Part shown: positions 17,923-28,308 of the stretch, one piece after another
How the letters are laid out: every line of letters starts with the position of its first letter
How positions within the stretch are numbered: position 1 is the first letter of the stretch
From: Polyangium mundeleinium
GTDB taxonomy: Bacteria > Myxococcota_A > Polyangia > Polyangiales > Polyangiaceae
Length of the DNA stretch: 64,000 nt
Assembly (NCBI RefSeq): GCF_028369105.1
Contig: NZ_JAQNDO010000001.1
Span: 2,845,711-2,909,710, forward strand
Reading direction: 5' to 3'
The notes under the pieces: generated by a model
What the model was told of the DNA's origin: nothing
What the model saw: the letters and a program-made list of their open reading frames with translations, nothing else
Databases searched by the model: none
Translations under genes and position numbers: made by a program

Positions 17923-19761
17923 ATGGCCCGCAAGGATCTCCGCAACATCGCCATCGTGGCCCACGTCGACCACGGTAAGACCACGCTCGTCGATCACATG
18001 CTCCGTCAGGCAGGCGCTTTCCGCGACAACGAGGTGGTTGCCGAGCGCGTGATGGACTCGAACGACCTCGAGCGCGAGCGAGGAATCACCATCCTTGCGA
18101 AGAACACGAGCGTCCGCTGGAAGGGCGTCAAGATCAACATCGTCGACACCCCGGGACACTCCGACTTCGGCGGCGAGGTCGAGCGCACCCTCATGATGGC
18201 CGACGGCGCGCTCCTGCTCGTCGACGCGGCCGAGGGGCCGCTCCCGCAGACGCGCTTCGTCCTCTCGAAGTGCCTGGAGCGCGGCTTCCCGCTCATCGTC
18301 GTCATCAACAAGATCGACCGCCAGGACGCGCGGCCGCACGAGGTCCTCTCCGAGGTCTTCGATCTCTTCTGTGATCTCGGCGCGAGTGACGCGCAGACCG
18401 ATTTCCCCATGGTCTACGCGATCGGCAAGCTCGGCCAGTGCAAGCGCGAGCTCGAGGACGAGCTGACGAACCTCGTGCCGCTCTTCGAGACGGTGCTCGC
18501 GCGTGTCCCCGCGCCCGAGGGCGACCCCGACGAGCCGCTCCAGGTCATCGTCTGCAACACGACGCACGACGACTACGTCGGCAGGCTCGCGGTCGGGCGC
18601 ATCGTGCGCGGCAGCATCCGGCAGGCCGGCGACGTCGTGGTCCTCGGCGAGAACGGCAAGGTCACGAAGGGCGCGGTGAAGGCGCTCTTCACGTTCGAGG
18701 GCCTGAAGCGCGTCAACGCGGACAGCGCGCAGGTGGGCGAGGTGGTGGCCATCGCGGGGCTCGACGTGAACATCGGCGATACGATCGCCGATCCCCAGCG
18801 CCCCGAGGCCCTCGAGCGCATCGTCGTCGAGGAGCCGACGATCAAGATGAAGATCGGCGTCAACACCTCGCCGTTCGCGGGCAAGAGCAAGCAGTCGAAG
18901 TTCTTGACGAGCCGCCAGCTCAAGGATCGCCTGGAGCGCGAGGCGCGGAAGAACCTGGCGATCCGCGTCGAGCCGACCGACTCGCCCGACACGTTCCTCG
19001 TGCTCGGCCGCGGCGAGCTCCAGCTCGCGATCCTCGTCGAGACGATGCGGCGCGAGGGCTACGAGATGCAGCTCTCGAACCCCGAGGTCGTGACGCGCGA
19101 GATCGAGGGGCAGGCCATGGAGCCTGTCGAGCTCGTCGTGATCGACGTCCCGGAGACGTACGTCGGCATCGTGACCGAGCGGCTCTCGACGCGGCGCGGG
19201 CGCATGGTGAAGATGACGAACCCCGGGTTTGGCCGGGCGCGCCTGGAGTTCCAGGTCCCGTCGCGCGGGCTCATCGGCTTCCGCGGCGAGTTCCTCACGT
19301 CGACGCGCGGCACGGGCCTGCTCAACACCATGTTCGACGGCTGGACGCCGTGGGGCGGGCCCATGATGCGCAGGCCCACGGGCGCCATCGTGGCCGATCG
19401 CATGGGCGTCGCGACGCCTTACGCGCTCCACCACCTGCAGCCGCGCGGCACGTTTTTCCTCGTGCCCGGCGTCGAGGTGTACGAGGGCATGATCTGCGGC
19501 GAGCACAACCGCCCGAACGACACGGACTGCAACGTCATCAAGGAGAAGAAGCTCTCCAACATCCGCAACCACGGCAAGGACGAGAACGTCCTGCTCGCGA
19601 GCCCGAGGCTGCTCACGATCGAGACCGCGATGGAGTGGATCGACGCCGACGAACTCGTCGAGGTGACGCCGGAGGCGGTGCGGGTGCGGAAGAAGGTGCT
19701 CGCGGTGAACCTTCGCGATCGGCGTGAGGACGCGATCGAGCAGGCACAGGCGGTCGAGTAA
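17923..19761 (+). CDS. typA: Translational GTPase TypA/BipA
   Basis: 612 residues, full length. G1 is [10 protein letters not shown], switch I carries the RGITI segment, G3 is DTPGH and G4 is NKIDR. Domains II, III and V follow, with the family-specific C-terminal domain containing [12 protein letters not shown] and [15 protein letters not shown]. TypA binds the 70S ribosome and is needed for stress and cold responses and 50S assembly. The start ATG is followed by a normal [10 protein letters not shown] beginning. Confidence 0.97.
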   Translation: MARKDLRNIAIVAHVDHGKTTLVDHMLRQAGAFRDNEVVAERVMDSNDLERERGITILAKNTSVRWKGVKINIVDTPGHSDFGGEVERTLMMADGALLLVDAAEGPLPQTRFVLSKCLERGFPLIVVINKIDRQDARPHEVLSEVFDLFCDLGASDAQTDFPMVYAIGKLGQCKRELEDELTNLVPLFETVLARVPAPEGDPDEPLQVIVCNTTHDDYVGRLAVGRIVRGSIRQAGDVVVLGENGKVTKGAVKALFTFEGLKRVNADSAQVGEVVAIAGLDVNIGDTIADPQRPEALERIVVEEPTIKMKIGVNTSPFAGKSKQSKFLTSRQLKDRLEREARKNLAIRVEPTDSPDTFLVLGRGELQLAILVETMRREGYEMQLSNPEVVTREIEGQAMEPVELVVIDVPETYVGIVTERLSTRRGRMVKMTNPGFGRARLEFQVPSRGLIGFRGEFLTSTRGTGLLNTMFDGWTPWGGPMMRRPTGAIVADRMGVATPYALHHLQPRGTFFLVPGVEVYEGMICGEHNRPNDTDCNVIKEKKLSNIRNHGKDENVLLASPRLLTIETAMEWIDADELVEVTPEAVRVRKKVLAVNLRDRREDAIEQAQAVE

Positions 19762-19781
19762 ATCGATCGACCAGGCGGGGC

Positions 19782-19802
19782 GCCGCGGGTAAACTCCGCG
19801 GC
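19782..19802 (+). promoter_or_regulatory. Hairpin overlapping the leader of the YhaO-like gene
   Basis: GCCGCGG, loop GTAAACT, CCGCGGC form a perfect 7-bp stem, extendable by a GGGG/CCCC pair around a bulge. The stem ends five bases before the ATG at 19808, covering where a ribosome site would be. It may terminate typA transcription or limit translation of the next gene. Confidence 0.45.
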
Positions 19803-19807
19803 CCCTG

Positions 19808-21055
19808 ATGAAGTTCTTTCACGCGGCGGACATCCACCTCGACAGTCCTCTGCGCGGGCTGGATCGATACGAGGGGGCGCCCGCGGACAAACTCCGCGGC
19901 GCGACGCGGCGGGCGCTCGAAGCCCTCGTCGAGGCGTGTATCGCCGAGGCCGTCGATTTCCTCCTCATCGCCGGCGACCTCTACGACGGCGACTGGACCG
20001 ACTACAACACGGGCCTCTTCTTCGTGCGGCAGATGGCGCGCCTCCGCGAGGCCGGCATCCGCGTGTACATCGTCCGCGGCAACCACGACGCGAAGAGCAA
20101 GATCCTACGTTTGCCCGAGGGCGTGCACGAGCTCTCGACCTCCCGCGCGGAGACCGTGCTCCTCGACGACGTCGGCGTCGCCGTGCACGGCCGCGGCTAC
20201 GCCCGCGCCGAGACGACCGAGGACCTCGCGCTGACCTACCCCGCGCCGCGATCCGACTACTTCAACATCGGCCTGCTCCACACCGCTGCCGAGGGCCGCG
20301 AGGGGCACGCGCCGTATGCGCCATGCCGCGTCGAGTCCCTCGTTCAGAAGGGCTACGACTACTGGGCCCTCGGGCACGTGCACGCGCGCGAGATCTTGCA
20401 CGAAAAACCCTGGATCGTGTTTCCCGGCAATTTGCAGGGCCGCCACGCGCGCGAGACCGGGCCCAAGGGCGCGAGCCTGGTCACGGTCGAGGACGGGCGC
20501 GTGAAATCGGTCGAGCACCGCGTCCTCGACGTCGCGCGCTGGGCCTCCTGCCAGGTCGACGCCTCGCCCGCGCGCTCGCCCGATGACGTCCTCGAGCTTT
20601 GCCGCGCCGCGCTCTCGAACGAGGTCGAGGCCGCCGACGGACGCGTCGTCTGCGCCCGCATCGTCCTCACCGGCGCGAGCCGTGCGCATGCTGCCCTCGT
20701 GCGCGACGTCGGACACTGGCGTGGCGAGATCCGCGGCCTCGCGAACGACCTCGGCGAGGCGTGGATCGAGAAGGTCGAGCTGCGCACGCGCACGCCGGCC
20801 GACCTCGACGCGCTCGCGCAGAACGACAACCCCATCGGCGGGCTCCTGAAGACGCTGCGCTTCCTCCGCGACGACGACGACGCGCTCGACAAGCTTGGCA
20901 AGGAGCTCACGGACATCGTCGGCAAGCTCCCGCAGGAGTTCTTCCAGGGGGACGCCGCCGCGAAGATCACCGATCTCTCGGTCCTCCGGCGCATCGTCGA
21001 TGAGCTGCCGGACTACCTCCTGCCGCAGCTCTCCGGAGAGGGAGACGAGGCTTGA
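19808..21055 (+). CDS. YhaO/SbcD-like metallophosphoesterase DNA repair nuclease subunit
   Basis: 415 residues. The calcineurin-type nuclease motifs are complete: ADIHLDSPLRG at the N-terminus, IAGDLYDGDW, VRGNHDAKS and ALGHVHARE, giving the two-metal site of Mre11/SbcD nucleases. The C-terminal ~130 residues are a capping and ATPase-binding region. It is translated together with the large ATPase downstream (TTGA overlap), so the two should form an SbcCD/Rad50-Mre11-like complex acting on DNA ends or hairpins. The LDSPLRG form fits the YhaO branch rather than classical SbcD. Confidence 0.88.
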   Translation: MKFFHAADIHLDSPLRGLDRYEGAPADKLRGATRRALEALVEACIAEAVDFLLIAGDLYDGDWTDYNTGLFFVRQMARLREAGIRVYIVRGNHDAKSKILRLPEGVHELSTSRAETVLLDDVGVAVHGRGYARAETTEDLALTYPAPRSDYFNIGLLHTAAEGREGHAPYAPCRVESLVQKGYDYWALGHVHAREILHEKPWIVFPGNLQGRHARETGPKGASLVTVEDGRVKSVEHRVLDVARWASCQVDASPARSPDDVLELCRAALSNEVEAADGRVVCARIVLTGASRAHAALVRDVGHWRGEIRGLANDLGEAWIEKVELRTRTPADLDALAQNDNPIGGLLKTLRFLRDDDDALDKLGKELTDIVGKLPQEFFQGDAAAKITDLSVLRRIVDELPDYLLPQLSGEGDEA

Positions 21056-24000
21056 AGATCCTCTCGCTCGAACTTCTGCGCTGGGGCCCGTTCTCGGATC
21101 TCGCGCTCGACTTCTCTTCCCCTGCACGCGCGTTCCACCTCATCGTCGGTTCGAACGAGGCGGGCAAGAGCACCACGCTCCGCGCCGTCGGCGGCCTGCT
21201 CTTCGGCATCCCCGAGCGCACGAGCGATGATCACCGGCACAAGATGTCCGAGCTGCGCATCAGCGGCCGCATCGGCGCTGAGGACGGCTCCGAGCTCGCG
21301 ATCGTCCGGCGCAAGGGCCGCAAGGAGACGTTGCTCGATCCCGCGGGACAGCCCCTCGACGAGGCGCTTTTGCGAAAGCTCCTCGGTAGCATCGAGCGGG
21401 CGCAGTTCGAGACCATGTTCGGCCTCTCCCACGACGGCCTCGTGAAGGGCGGGCGCGAGCTCGTCGAGGGGCAGGGCGATCTTGGCGAGAGCCTCTTCGG
21501 CGCGGGGCTCGGACAGACCGTCGCCTCGCTCCTGCGCAAGCTCGAAGGGCGCGCGGCGGAGATCTACCTGCCACGCGGCAAGAAGAAGAAGATCAACGAC
21601 GCGATCGACAAGTTCAAGGAAGCGAAGAAGCGCGCGCAGGAGCTCTCGCAGTCGGCGCGTGACTTCGAGGACATCAACAAGCAGCTCGTCGAGCGAAACG
21701 CCGAGTCCGCGCAGATCTCCGCGCAGCTCGCCGAGCTCGGGCGCCGCATGCGCCGCCTCCAGCGCGTGAAGCAGGTGCTCCGTCCCCTCGCCGAGCGCGC
21801 CGAGATCCTCGCGGCGCTCGACGCCCGGCGCGACGTCGTGGTCCTGCCCGAAACGGCAGCCGAGGATCGCCGCCGCACGCAGGCCATCATCCACGAAGCC
21901 GGCCCCCGGGAGGAAAAACTCCGCGAGGACGTGCGCGAGCTCGAAGGGAAGCTCGCCGTGCTCGCGGTCCCCACGGCGCTCCTGCAAAAGGGCGCGCTCG
22001 TGCGGCAGGTGCAGGGCGAGATCGGCAGCCACAAGAAGGCGAGCATCGACGCGACCCGGCTGCGCGGCGAGCTGCGGCAGGTCGAGGACGAAGCCCGCGC
22101 GCTTTGCGCCCGCCTCGGTCGAGCCATCTCCGTCGAAGAGGCCGAGGCGTGGCGGCTCTCCGCCGTCGCGAGCACGCGCGTGCGCTCGCTCGTCAAGCAG
22201 AAGGTCGAGCTCGATGCGGCCGCAAAGAGCGCGGAGAGCGCGTTCGGCGCAGCCGAGGAGCGGCTCGACGACGAGAAGCGGCGCGGCGCGGCCTTGCCTC
22301 CGCCCGCGGACGTGGAGGCGCTCGCGCACGCGCTCGACGTCGCGCGGCGCGAAGGCGACCTCGACAAACGCATTCAGGAGCGCGCGCGGGCCGCCGAGAG
22401 CCTCGGGCAGCGCGTGCAGGCGGGGCGCGCCGCGCTCTCGCTCTTCGACGTCCCGTTCGACAAGATCGGCAACCTGCCCATGCCGGCGCGCGAGACGATC
22501 GAGCGCTTCGAGCGTGGGCTCGGCGTGAAGGACGAGGAGCTCCGATCGCTTGGACAGACCCTCGCGGATCGCAAGCGCAAGCTCTCGGCGCTCGAACGTG
22601 AGCTCGAGCAGATCCGGCGCGGCGGCGCGGTGCCCACGGAGGCGGACGTCGCGTCGGCGCGGGGCGGGCGGGACGCGGCCTGGTTCGATCTGCGGCGCGC
22701 GCTCCTCGCGGAGCACACGCGCACGGCGGACGACGTCGCGGCCTTCCGCAGCGGACCTCCGCGCCCCGGCATCGACGTCGTGCTCGACTACGAGGCGAGC
22801 GTGCGGCGCGCGGACGATCTCGCCGATCGCCTGTTCCGCGAGGCAGACCGGGTGGCGAAGGTCTCGCAACGATCCTTGGAGCAGCAAGGGCTTCTTCGGG
22901 AGATCGCCGAGCTCGACGCCGAGCGCCAATCGCTCGAAGCCGCGCGGGACGAGCTCGGCCGGCAGTGGCAAGAGCAGTGGAAGGCGAGCTCCCTCGCGCC
23001 GCTCTCCCCCGCGGAAATGAAGGGGTTTCTCGGGCAGTACGAGCGGCTCGTCGAGGATCGGCGGCGGTGGGCGGAGGCCGAGGCGCTGCTCGCCGCAGAT
23101 CGCGCGCTCGCGGCCGATTACGAGGAGACGCTCGGCGCGCTCCTCCGCCCGCTCGGGCTCGCCGTGAAGGGCTTGCCTGCGCTCATGGAGCGGGCGCGCG
23201 CCGTCTGCGAACGGGAAGCGAAGGCGCAGAAGGATCGCGAGGCGCACGAGCGTGATCTCGGGCGCGCGAAGGATCAGGTCGCGCAGTGCAAAGCTCTGCT
23301 GGAGCGGCGGCGCGCGGAGCATGCCGCGTGGTCGGCCCAGTGGGCCGAGGCGATGGCGGGCGTGGACCTGCCGGAGGCGACGGGCACGGTCGAGGCGGAG
23401 GAAGTGCTCGCGCTGCGGAGCGACCTCGAAAAACGCTGCGCCGACGCGCGGGACCGCCGGCGCCGCATCGAGGGCATCGAGCGGGACGCGCGGCTCTTCG
23501 CGGATCGCGTCGTCGAAATCACCCGCGCCGCCGCGACCGACCTCGTGGACGCGCCGATCGAGCACGCGGCGAACCTCGTCGTCGAGCGCTTCCTCGCGGC
23601 CGAGAAGGACGAGATTGCGCGGCAAAAAGATGCGCAAAAGCTCGACGAAAAGCGGCGCGAGCTTGAAGAGGTGATCCTCCGCCGCAAGGCCGCCGAGAAC
23701 GAGCTCGCCGCCCTCCAGGCGGCAGCGCGTGCGCAAAACCTCGCGGAGCTCGGGGAGGCCGAGGATCGCTCGAAGGAGGTCCGCGCGCTCAAGGCTCGCC
23801 GCGCTCCGATCGAGCGCCAGCTCCTCGACCTCGGCGAGGGGCTCGGCATCGAGGCCCTCGTCGCGGAGTGCCAGGGGCTCTCGGGGGACGACGTCGCGAC
23901 GGAGCTCTCCTCGCTGGACGAGCAGATCCAGGCGAAGAACGACGCCAAGGCGAAGGTCGAGCAGGAGATCGGCAAGCTCGAAGAGCGCCGCGGGCGTGTC

Positions 24001-24597
24001 GACGGCGGGGACGGCGCCGCGCAGGCCGCGGCCGAGGCCGAGGGCCACCTCGCGGCGATGGGCGTGCTCGTCGAGGAGTATGCGCGGGCGCGGCTCGCGT
24101 TTCGCCTGCTCGAAGAGGAGATCAAGCATTACCGCGAGCGGCACCAGGGGCCCATCGTGCGGCGGGCTTCGGAGCTCTTCCGGCGGCTCACCCTGGGCTC
24201 GTTCCTGGAAATTCGCGGCGACGACGAGGGCGACGAGAGCCGCCCCGTCTTGAAATGCGTCCGCACCTCGGGCGAACGCGTCGGCGTCGAGGGCCTCAGC
24301 GACGGCACGCGCGATCAGCTCTTTTTTGCGCTCCGCATGGCGAGCCTGGAGCGCCATTTCGAGCACAACGAACCCATTCCGTTCGTCCTCGACGACATCC
24401 TCGTCAATTTCGATGACGCGCGCTCCCGCGCCGCGCTCTCCATCCTCGGCGAGCTCTCGCAGAAGACGCAGGTCCTTTTTTTCACGCACCACGCGCGTGT
24501 CGCGGATCTCGCCCGCGAGGCCGTCCCGCCGTGCCGGCTTTGCTTGCACGACCTCGACACGCTCGGCGGGCGCGCTCGGTTGCGGCCTGCGAGCTAG
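21052..24597 (+). CDS. YhaN/SbcC-like SMC-family ATPase
   Basis: 1181 residues, starting at a TTG that overlaps the previous stop as TTGA. The Walker A motif GSNEAGKSTT sits near residue 35. Most of the protein is long coiled coil rich in Glu, Arg, Ala and Leu, and the C-terminal ATPase half carries the signature LSDGTRDQLFFALR (~1083) and Walker B PFVLDDILVNFDD (~1110) with the D-loop. The N-terminal AAA_27-like form (SLELLRWGPFSDLALDFS) fits the YhaN branch. It powers conformational changes of the nuclease partner in DNA end processing. Confidence 0.9.
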   Translation: MKILSLELLRWGPFSDLALDFSSPARAFHLIVGSNEAGKSTTLRAVGGLLFGIPERTSDDHRHKMSELRISGRIGAEDGSELAIVRRKGRKETLLDPAGQPLDEALLRKLLGSIERAQFETMFGLSHDGLVKGGRELVEGQGDLGESLFGAGLGQTVASLLRKLEGRAAEIYLPRGKKKKINDAIDKFKEAKKRAQELSQSARDFEDINKQLVERNAESAQISAQLAELGRRMRRLQRVKQVLRPLAERAEILAALDARRDVVVLPETAAEDRRRTQAIIHEAGPREEKLREDVRELEGKLAVLAVPTALLQKGALVRQVQGEIGSHKKASIDATRLRGELRQVEDEARALCARLGRAISVEEAEAWRLSAVASTRVRSLVKQKVELDAAAKSAESAFGAAEERLDDEKRRGAALPPPADVEALAHALDVARREGDLDKRIQERARAAESLGQRVQAGRAALSLFDVPFDKIGNLPMPARETIERFERGLGVKDEELRSLGQTLADRKRKLSALERELEQIRRGGAVPTEADVASARGGRDAAWFDLRRALLAEHTRTADDVAAFRSGPPRPGIDVVLDYEASVRRADDLADRLFREADRVAKVSQRSLEQQGLLREIAELDAERQSLEAARDELGRQWQEQWKASSLAPLSPAEMKGFLGQYERLVEDRRRWAEAEALLAADRALAADYEETLGALLRPLGLAVKGLPALMERARAVCEREAKAQKDREAHERDLGRAKDQVAQCKALLERRRAEHAAWSAQWAEAMAGVDLPEATGTVEAEEVLALRSDLEKRCADARDRRRRIEGIERDARLFADRVVEITRAAATDLVDAPIEHAANLVVERFLAAEKDEIARQKDAQKLDEKRRELEEVILRRKAAENELAALQAAARAQNLAELGEAEDRSKEVRALKARRAPIERQLLDLGEGLGIEALVAECQGLSGDDVATELSSLDEQIQAKNDAKAKVEQEIGKLEERRGRVDGGDGAAQAAAEAEGHLAAMGVLVEEYARARLAFRLLEEEIKHYRERHQGPIVRRASELFRRLTLGSFLEIRGDDEGDESRPVLKCVRTSGERVGVEGLSDGTRDQLFFALRMASLERHFEHNEPIPFVLDDILVNFDDARSRAALSILGELSQKTQVLFFTHHARVADLAREAVPPCRLCLHDLDTLGGRARLRPAS

Positions 24598-24625
24598 AGC
24601 CTCCCCGCATTCGAATCGCGGTACC

Positions 24626-26113
24626 ATGAACCTCGTCATGGTGATGACCGCGCGGCGCCTCTCCGGGGCCTTCTCGTTTCTCGTGTCCCCCCTCGTTCTC
24701 GGCTGCGGCGCTGATCCCGCTCCCGCTCCCGCGCCCGACGTTCCCGCCATTTCCTGGGAGGACTGCGGGGGCGGCTTCGAATGCGCCACGTTCTCCGTGC
24801 CCGTCAATCACGACGCGCCGGACGGAAGGACCTTTTCGCTTCCGCTCGTGCGCCGCCCGGCCGCGATTCCGTCCGCGCGTATCGGCTCCTTGCTCGTCAA
24901 TCCCGGCGGCCCCGGCGGATCCGGCGTCGGCTGGGCGCGCGGGGCGCAGATCGTCTTGCCGCAGCCCCTCAAAGATCGGTTCGATCTCGTCAGCTTTGAT
25001 CCACGTGGCCAGGCCGGGAGCACGCCCACGATCGATTGCGTCGACGACCTCGGTCCCCTCATCGGGCTCGATCCGACTCCCGACGACGACGCCGAGCGCG
25101 TCGCCTTGCTCGCCGGCGCGGAGACGTTCTCGGCCGCTTGCAAGGCGCGCAGCGGCGACCTGTTGTCCTTCGTCGGGACAAACGACATCGCCCGCGACAT
25201 GGATCTCCTCCGCGAGGCCCTTGGCGACGAGAAGCTCACCTACATCGGTTTTTCGTATGGAACGTTTCTCGGGACCGTCTACGCCGAGGCCTTTCCCGAG
25301 CGCGTGCGTGCGCTCGTGCTCGACGGCGCGATCGATCCGACGGTCTCCGGGGATGCGTTCATCAAGGGGCAGGCCCTCGGCTTCGAGGCCGAGCTCGAAG
25401 CGTTCCTCGCCGATTGCGCGTCGAAGACCACGTGCCCGTTTCATTCGGGCGGCGACCCCTGGGCCGCGTACGACGCCGTGAAGGCCGCGGTCGAGGCATC
25501 TCCGCTGCCTGCGCCGCCGGGCGGCACGCGCGCGCTCGGGCCCGGCGAACTCCTCTACGGCGTGGCGCAGCCGCTCTACAACAAATCACAATGGCAGTTT
25601 CTCGCCGAGGCGCTCGCGCTCGCGGCCGCGGGGGACGGCTCGGGACTGCTCGAATTCTCGGACGCGTACGTCGCCCGGAGCGCGGACGGCACGTATGGCC
25701 CGTCGTTCGAGGTTTATTACGGGGTCACCTCGATCGACCTCGCATTCCCCACCGATCCTCAGGTCTATCAGACCCTGACGACCGAGCTCCAGGCGAAGGC
25801 GCCGCGCATCGGGATGTATTTGCCCGCCACGGCGCTGCCCTCCGCGCGCTGGGCGTTTCCGCCCTGGCGCTCGAATGCGCCGATCGCCGCGGACGGCGCG
25901 CCGCCGATCCTCGTCGTGGGCTCCACCGGGGATCCGGCGACGCCGTATCCCTGGGCGGTTTCGCTCGCCGCGCAGCTCTCCTCCGGGGTCCTGCTCACGC
26001 GCGAGGGACCGGGGCACATCTCGTTTCTCCGGGGAAACACCTGCATCGACCAGGCGACCACCGATTATCTCGTCGATCTGAAGACCCCGATCAAAGGGAC
26101 GACTTGCAAATGA
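24626..26113 (+). CDS. TAP-like alpha/beta-hydrolase lipoprotein (tripeptidyl aminopeptidase type)
   Basis: 495 residues; ATG at 24626. The signal sequence leads to VLGCGADPAPAP, a lipobox followed by an Ala/Pro linker. The oxyanion region LVNPGGPGGSGV and FDPRGQAGS are typical of the SlpD/SlpE and tripeptidyl aminopeptidase family. The nucleophile is Ser210 in GFSYGTFLG; the C-terminal TAP-like region supplies the acid and the His in GPGHISF. It probably removes short peptides from protein or peptide N-termini at the cell surface. Its stop directly abuts that of the convergent MopE-like gene (TGA/TCA). Confidence 0.87.
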   Translation: MNLVMVMTARRLSGAFSFLVSPLVLGCGADPAPAPAPDVPAISWEDCGGGFECATFSVPVNHDAPDGRTFSLPLVRRPAAIPSARIGSLLVNPGGPGGSGVGWARGAQIVLPQPLKDRFDLVSFDPRGQAGSTPTIDCVDDLGPLIGLDPTPDDDAERVALLAGAETFSAACKARSGDLLSFVGTNDIARDMDLLREALGDEKLTYIGFSYGTFLGTVYAEAFPERVRALVLDGAIDPTVSGDAFIKGQALGFEAELEAFLADCASKTTCPFHSGGDPWAAYDAVKAAVEASPLPAPPGGTRALGPGELLYGVAQPLYNKSQWQFLAEALALAAAGDGSGLLEFSDAYVARSADGTYGPSFEVYYGVTSIDLAFPTDPQVYQTLTTELQAKAPRIGMYLPATALPSARWAFPPWRSNAPIAADGAPPILVVGSTGDPATPYPWAVSLAAQLSSGVLLTREGPGHISFLRGNTCIDQATTDYLVDLKTPIKGTTCK

Positions 26114-27277
26114 TCAGAGCGCGCCCTTGCAGTCTTCATCGACGAGCAGGACGTCGTCGATCGCGTATCCACCCCAGCCCACCGCGTCGCCGCTCTCGTA
26201 GGACCACACGAGCGACATGTTCGAGCCCGTGACCGTGTTGAGCCGGAACTCCACCTCGGCCCAGCCCGGGGTCGGTTGCAAACTCGTGGGACCGGGTCGC
26301 ACCAGGGTAAACAGCGTCGTTCGCGTGGATCCTTGCTGCACCGCGAGCGTCACGGTCGGAGGGACACCACGCGTCCCTTCCGGGGTGAAATCGACCCATT
26401 CGTGGAACACGAGCCGCAAATCGAGCGCGCCCGTCGTATCCATGATCGGGGATTCGAGCTCGCCCGAGGTCCCGGGCGAGACACACGCCCCGAGCCCGAC
26501 CCCCACGACGCTCCCGTCGTCCGTGCTCGTGACGTCGTCCTCCGGGCCCTTGCATCCCGCGCCGCCCGGCGCCGCCTGCACGAACCCGCTGTTCGTCCCG
26601 GAACCCCACCGCTCCTCCGCGGCCCCCGCGTTCAGCACGCCCGTCGAAAAGGTTTGTCGCAGATAGACACGCCCCACGGTCCCATTGCAGTTCTGATCCA
26701 CCTCGTCGCAGAGCTCCACGGCGTTCGGGTAGACCGTGGGCGCGTCGTCGTCGCAATCGTTTCCTTCCGCGACCCATACGCCTCCCTCCACGGCCGGGGG
26801 CTCTCCGCAGCTCCCGGCCGTCTCGACGAGGCGCTCCTCACGGCCGTACCCGTCGCCGTCGCGGTCCAGGAAATAACGCGCGAAGCAGAGCACGTCCGCC
26901 CCTTCGCATTTCGTGCGCCCCTGGCAGCTCTCCGTGTCGGTGATCGGGATCGTGCAGTCGAGAACAGGAAAATCCTCGTCCGTTCTCCCATCGCAGTCTT
27001 GATCGATTCCGTCGCACTGATCATCGGACGCGGCGCGCGTGTTCACGTCCGGGCTATCGTCGTTGCAATCGAGCGCGTTCGTCACGTATCCGGCCGGGGA
27101 TTCCCCGCACCAGGTGATCGGCTCGTGCTTGTTCCCCTCGCCGTCCTTGTCCGCGTCCTGGTACACCGTCGTCAGCGTGGTGCATTCCTGCGTGTAATCT
27201 TCCCCGAGCGAGATGAACGTCTCGCAGCCGAGCAGCCCCACGGCCGCGCCGACCGAGACGAGTGTGATCCGCCTCAA
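26114..27277 (-). CDS. MopE-like metal-binding-motif lipoprotein
   Basis: 387 residues from a TTG at 27277 that overlaps the upstream stop as TTGA. The signal peptide runs into a lipobox (VGLLGCETF). Residues ~20-180 carry MopE-type repeats: DADKDGEGN, ALDCNDDSPDVN, CDGIDQDCDGRTDE, DRDGDGYGREE and GNDCDDDAPTVYPNA, each Asp-rich and Cys-bracketed and expected to bind calcium. The C-terminal ~200 residues look like a beta-sandwich (MAM or CBM-like: VFHEWVDF, WAEVEFRLN, SLVWSYES). Surface-exposed. It is the last gene of an overlapping cluster with a TPR protein and a Ser/Thr kinase. Confidence 0.82.
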   Translation of the reverse strand: MRRITLVSVGAAVGLLGCETFISLGEDYTQECTTLTTVYQDADKDGEGNKHEPITWCGESPAGYVTNALDCNDDSPDVNTRAASDDQCDGIDQDCDGRTDEDFPVLDCTIPITDTESCQGRTKCEGADVLCFARYFLDRDGDGYGREERLVETAGSCGEPPAVEGGVWVAEGNDCDDDAPTVYPNAVELCDEVDQNCNGTVGRVYLRQTFSTGVLNAGAAEERWGSGTNSGFVQAAPGGAGCKGPEDDVTSTDDGSVVGVGLGACVSPGTSGELESPIMDTTGALDLRLVFHEWVDFTPEGTRGVPPTVTLAVQQGSTRTTLFTLVRPGPTSLQPTPGWAEVEFRLNTVTGSNMSLVWSYESGDAVGWGGYAIDDVLLVDEDCKGAL

Positions 27278-28308
27278 AACACGCCTCGCACGGACATGAA
27301 GCCGCCTCGGACGTCGAGCTCCACGCGCGCCCCGCGCGCGGCCGCGGGCTTCGTACTCGGCGCGAAGAGCAGCACCGAGACGCCCGCCGCTGCGGCAATC
27401 GCCGCCGCGCCGAAGCCCAGGTTCGACACCGATGCAAACGTCTTCGTCTGCTCGTACGCCCCGATACCCGCGGGCGTGCACCGCTGCTGCACGCACTCCG
27501 TTTCGAGCAGCTCACGCCGATCGAGCGTGAGCCCGCCCATCACCACGCCCGTCACCAGCGCCAGCGCGCCGATCGAAAAGAGACCGCTCGCGGCCACGAT
27601 GCTCCACGTCGGCCTCGTAGGCTCGACCGGCGCGGGCTCGATCGTCCGCTCCACGCCCTTCGCGAAGAGGCCGAGGCGCAGGACGATCGACACGCTCCGC
27701 CCCTCGGGCAGCTCCACCTCGCGCGTCGTCCGCGCGCCGCTCCGCGCGAGCGCCTCGACCTCGTGTTTGCCCGGATCGAGCTCGCGCGGCTCGTCCATCG
27801 GCCAGAGCTCGCCGTCCACGAACAACGTCACCTCGGTGGGCGGCGGGCCACGCACGTCGACGGCGAGCGTCGGGATGCGCAGGCGCACCGAACCGATCTC
27901 CGCGGCCGCCGCCTGCCGCGCGCGGAGCAGCGACTCCGAGGGCGCCTCTGGCAGCGACTCGGCCAGCGTCCGCTCGTAGAGCGCGCGCGCTTCGAGCAGC
28001 TTGCCGCGTTTGTCCTGGCAACGCGCCATGTAAAGCACGAGCTGCGGCGTGTGGAATTGCTCGTCGGCGTCGCGGAAGAGCGGATACGCCTCGGCGTACT
28101 GGCCCGCCCGGAAGAGCTGCATCGCGCGGCGGCCTTTTTCGAGGGCGACGGCGCGCTTCTCCTCGCGCACCTCCTCCTCGGTGGGCTCCGGGGGCTGTGG
28201 GGTCGTCGTCTCGGCCGTCGGCGGTTCGTCTGCTCGGGACGAGGAGGGGAAAAAGAGCGCCGCCAAGAGCGCGGCTCCGGCGAGGGAGACCCGGCGGTCT
28301 CGATTCAT
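27274..28308 (-). CDS. Exported TPR protein with C-terminal membrane segments
   Basis: 344 residues. A signal peptide (LAGAALLAALFFPSSSRA) is followed by an acidic linker and a TPR-like region (~50-140: GRRAMQLFRAGQYAEAYPLF). A beta-rich PEGA-like section follows (VTLFVDGELW, LDPGKHEVEA), then two hydrophobic helices (~235-260 and ~300-325). PEGA domains bind cell-surface glycans or act as structural modules. Its ATG overlaps the kinase stop (ATGA) and its TGA overlaps the MopE-like start. Architectures like this are common next to kinases in Sorangiineae; the specific role is unknown. Confidence 0.75.
   Translation of the reverse strand: MNRDRRVSLAGAALLAALFFPSSSRADEPPTAETTTPQPPEPTEEEVREEKRAVALEKGRRAMQLFRAGQYAEAYPLFRDADEQFHTPQLVLYMARCQDKRGKLLEARALYERTLAESLPEAPSESLLRARQAAAAEIGSVRLRIPTLAVDVRGPPPTEVTLFVDGELWPMDEPRELDPGKHEVEALARSGARTTREVELPEGRSVSIVLRLGLFAKGVERTIEPAPVEPTRPTWSIVAASGLFSIGALALVTGVVMGGLTLDRRELLETECVQQRCTPAGIGAYEQTKTFASVSNLGFGAAAIAAAAGVSVLLFAPSTKPAAARGARVELDVRGGFMSVRGVF

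Noticed and set aside
21013..24807. A 1264-codon minus-strand open frame across the YhaN-like gene
   Set aside because: Shadow of a gene with Walker A, signature and Walker B motifs; the reverse frame shows only low-complexity Arg/Leu/Glu sequence.
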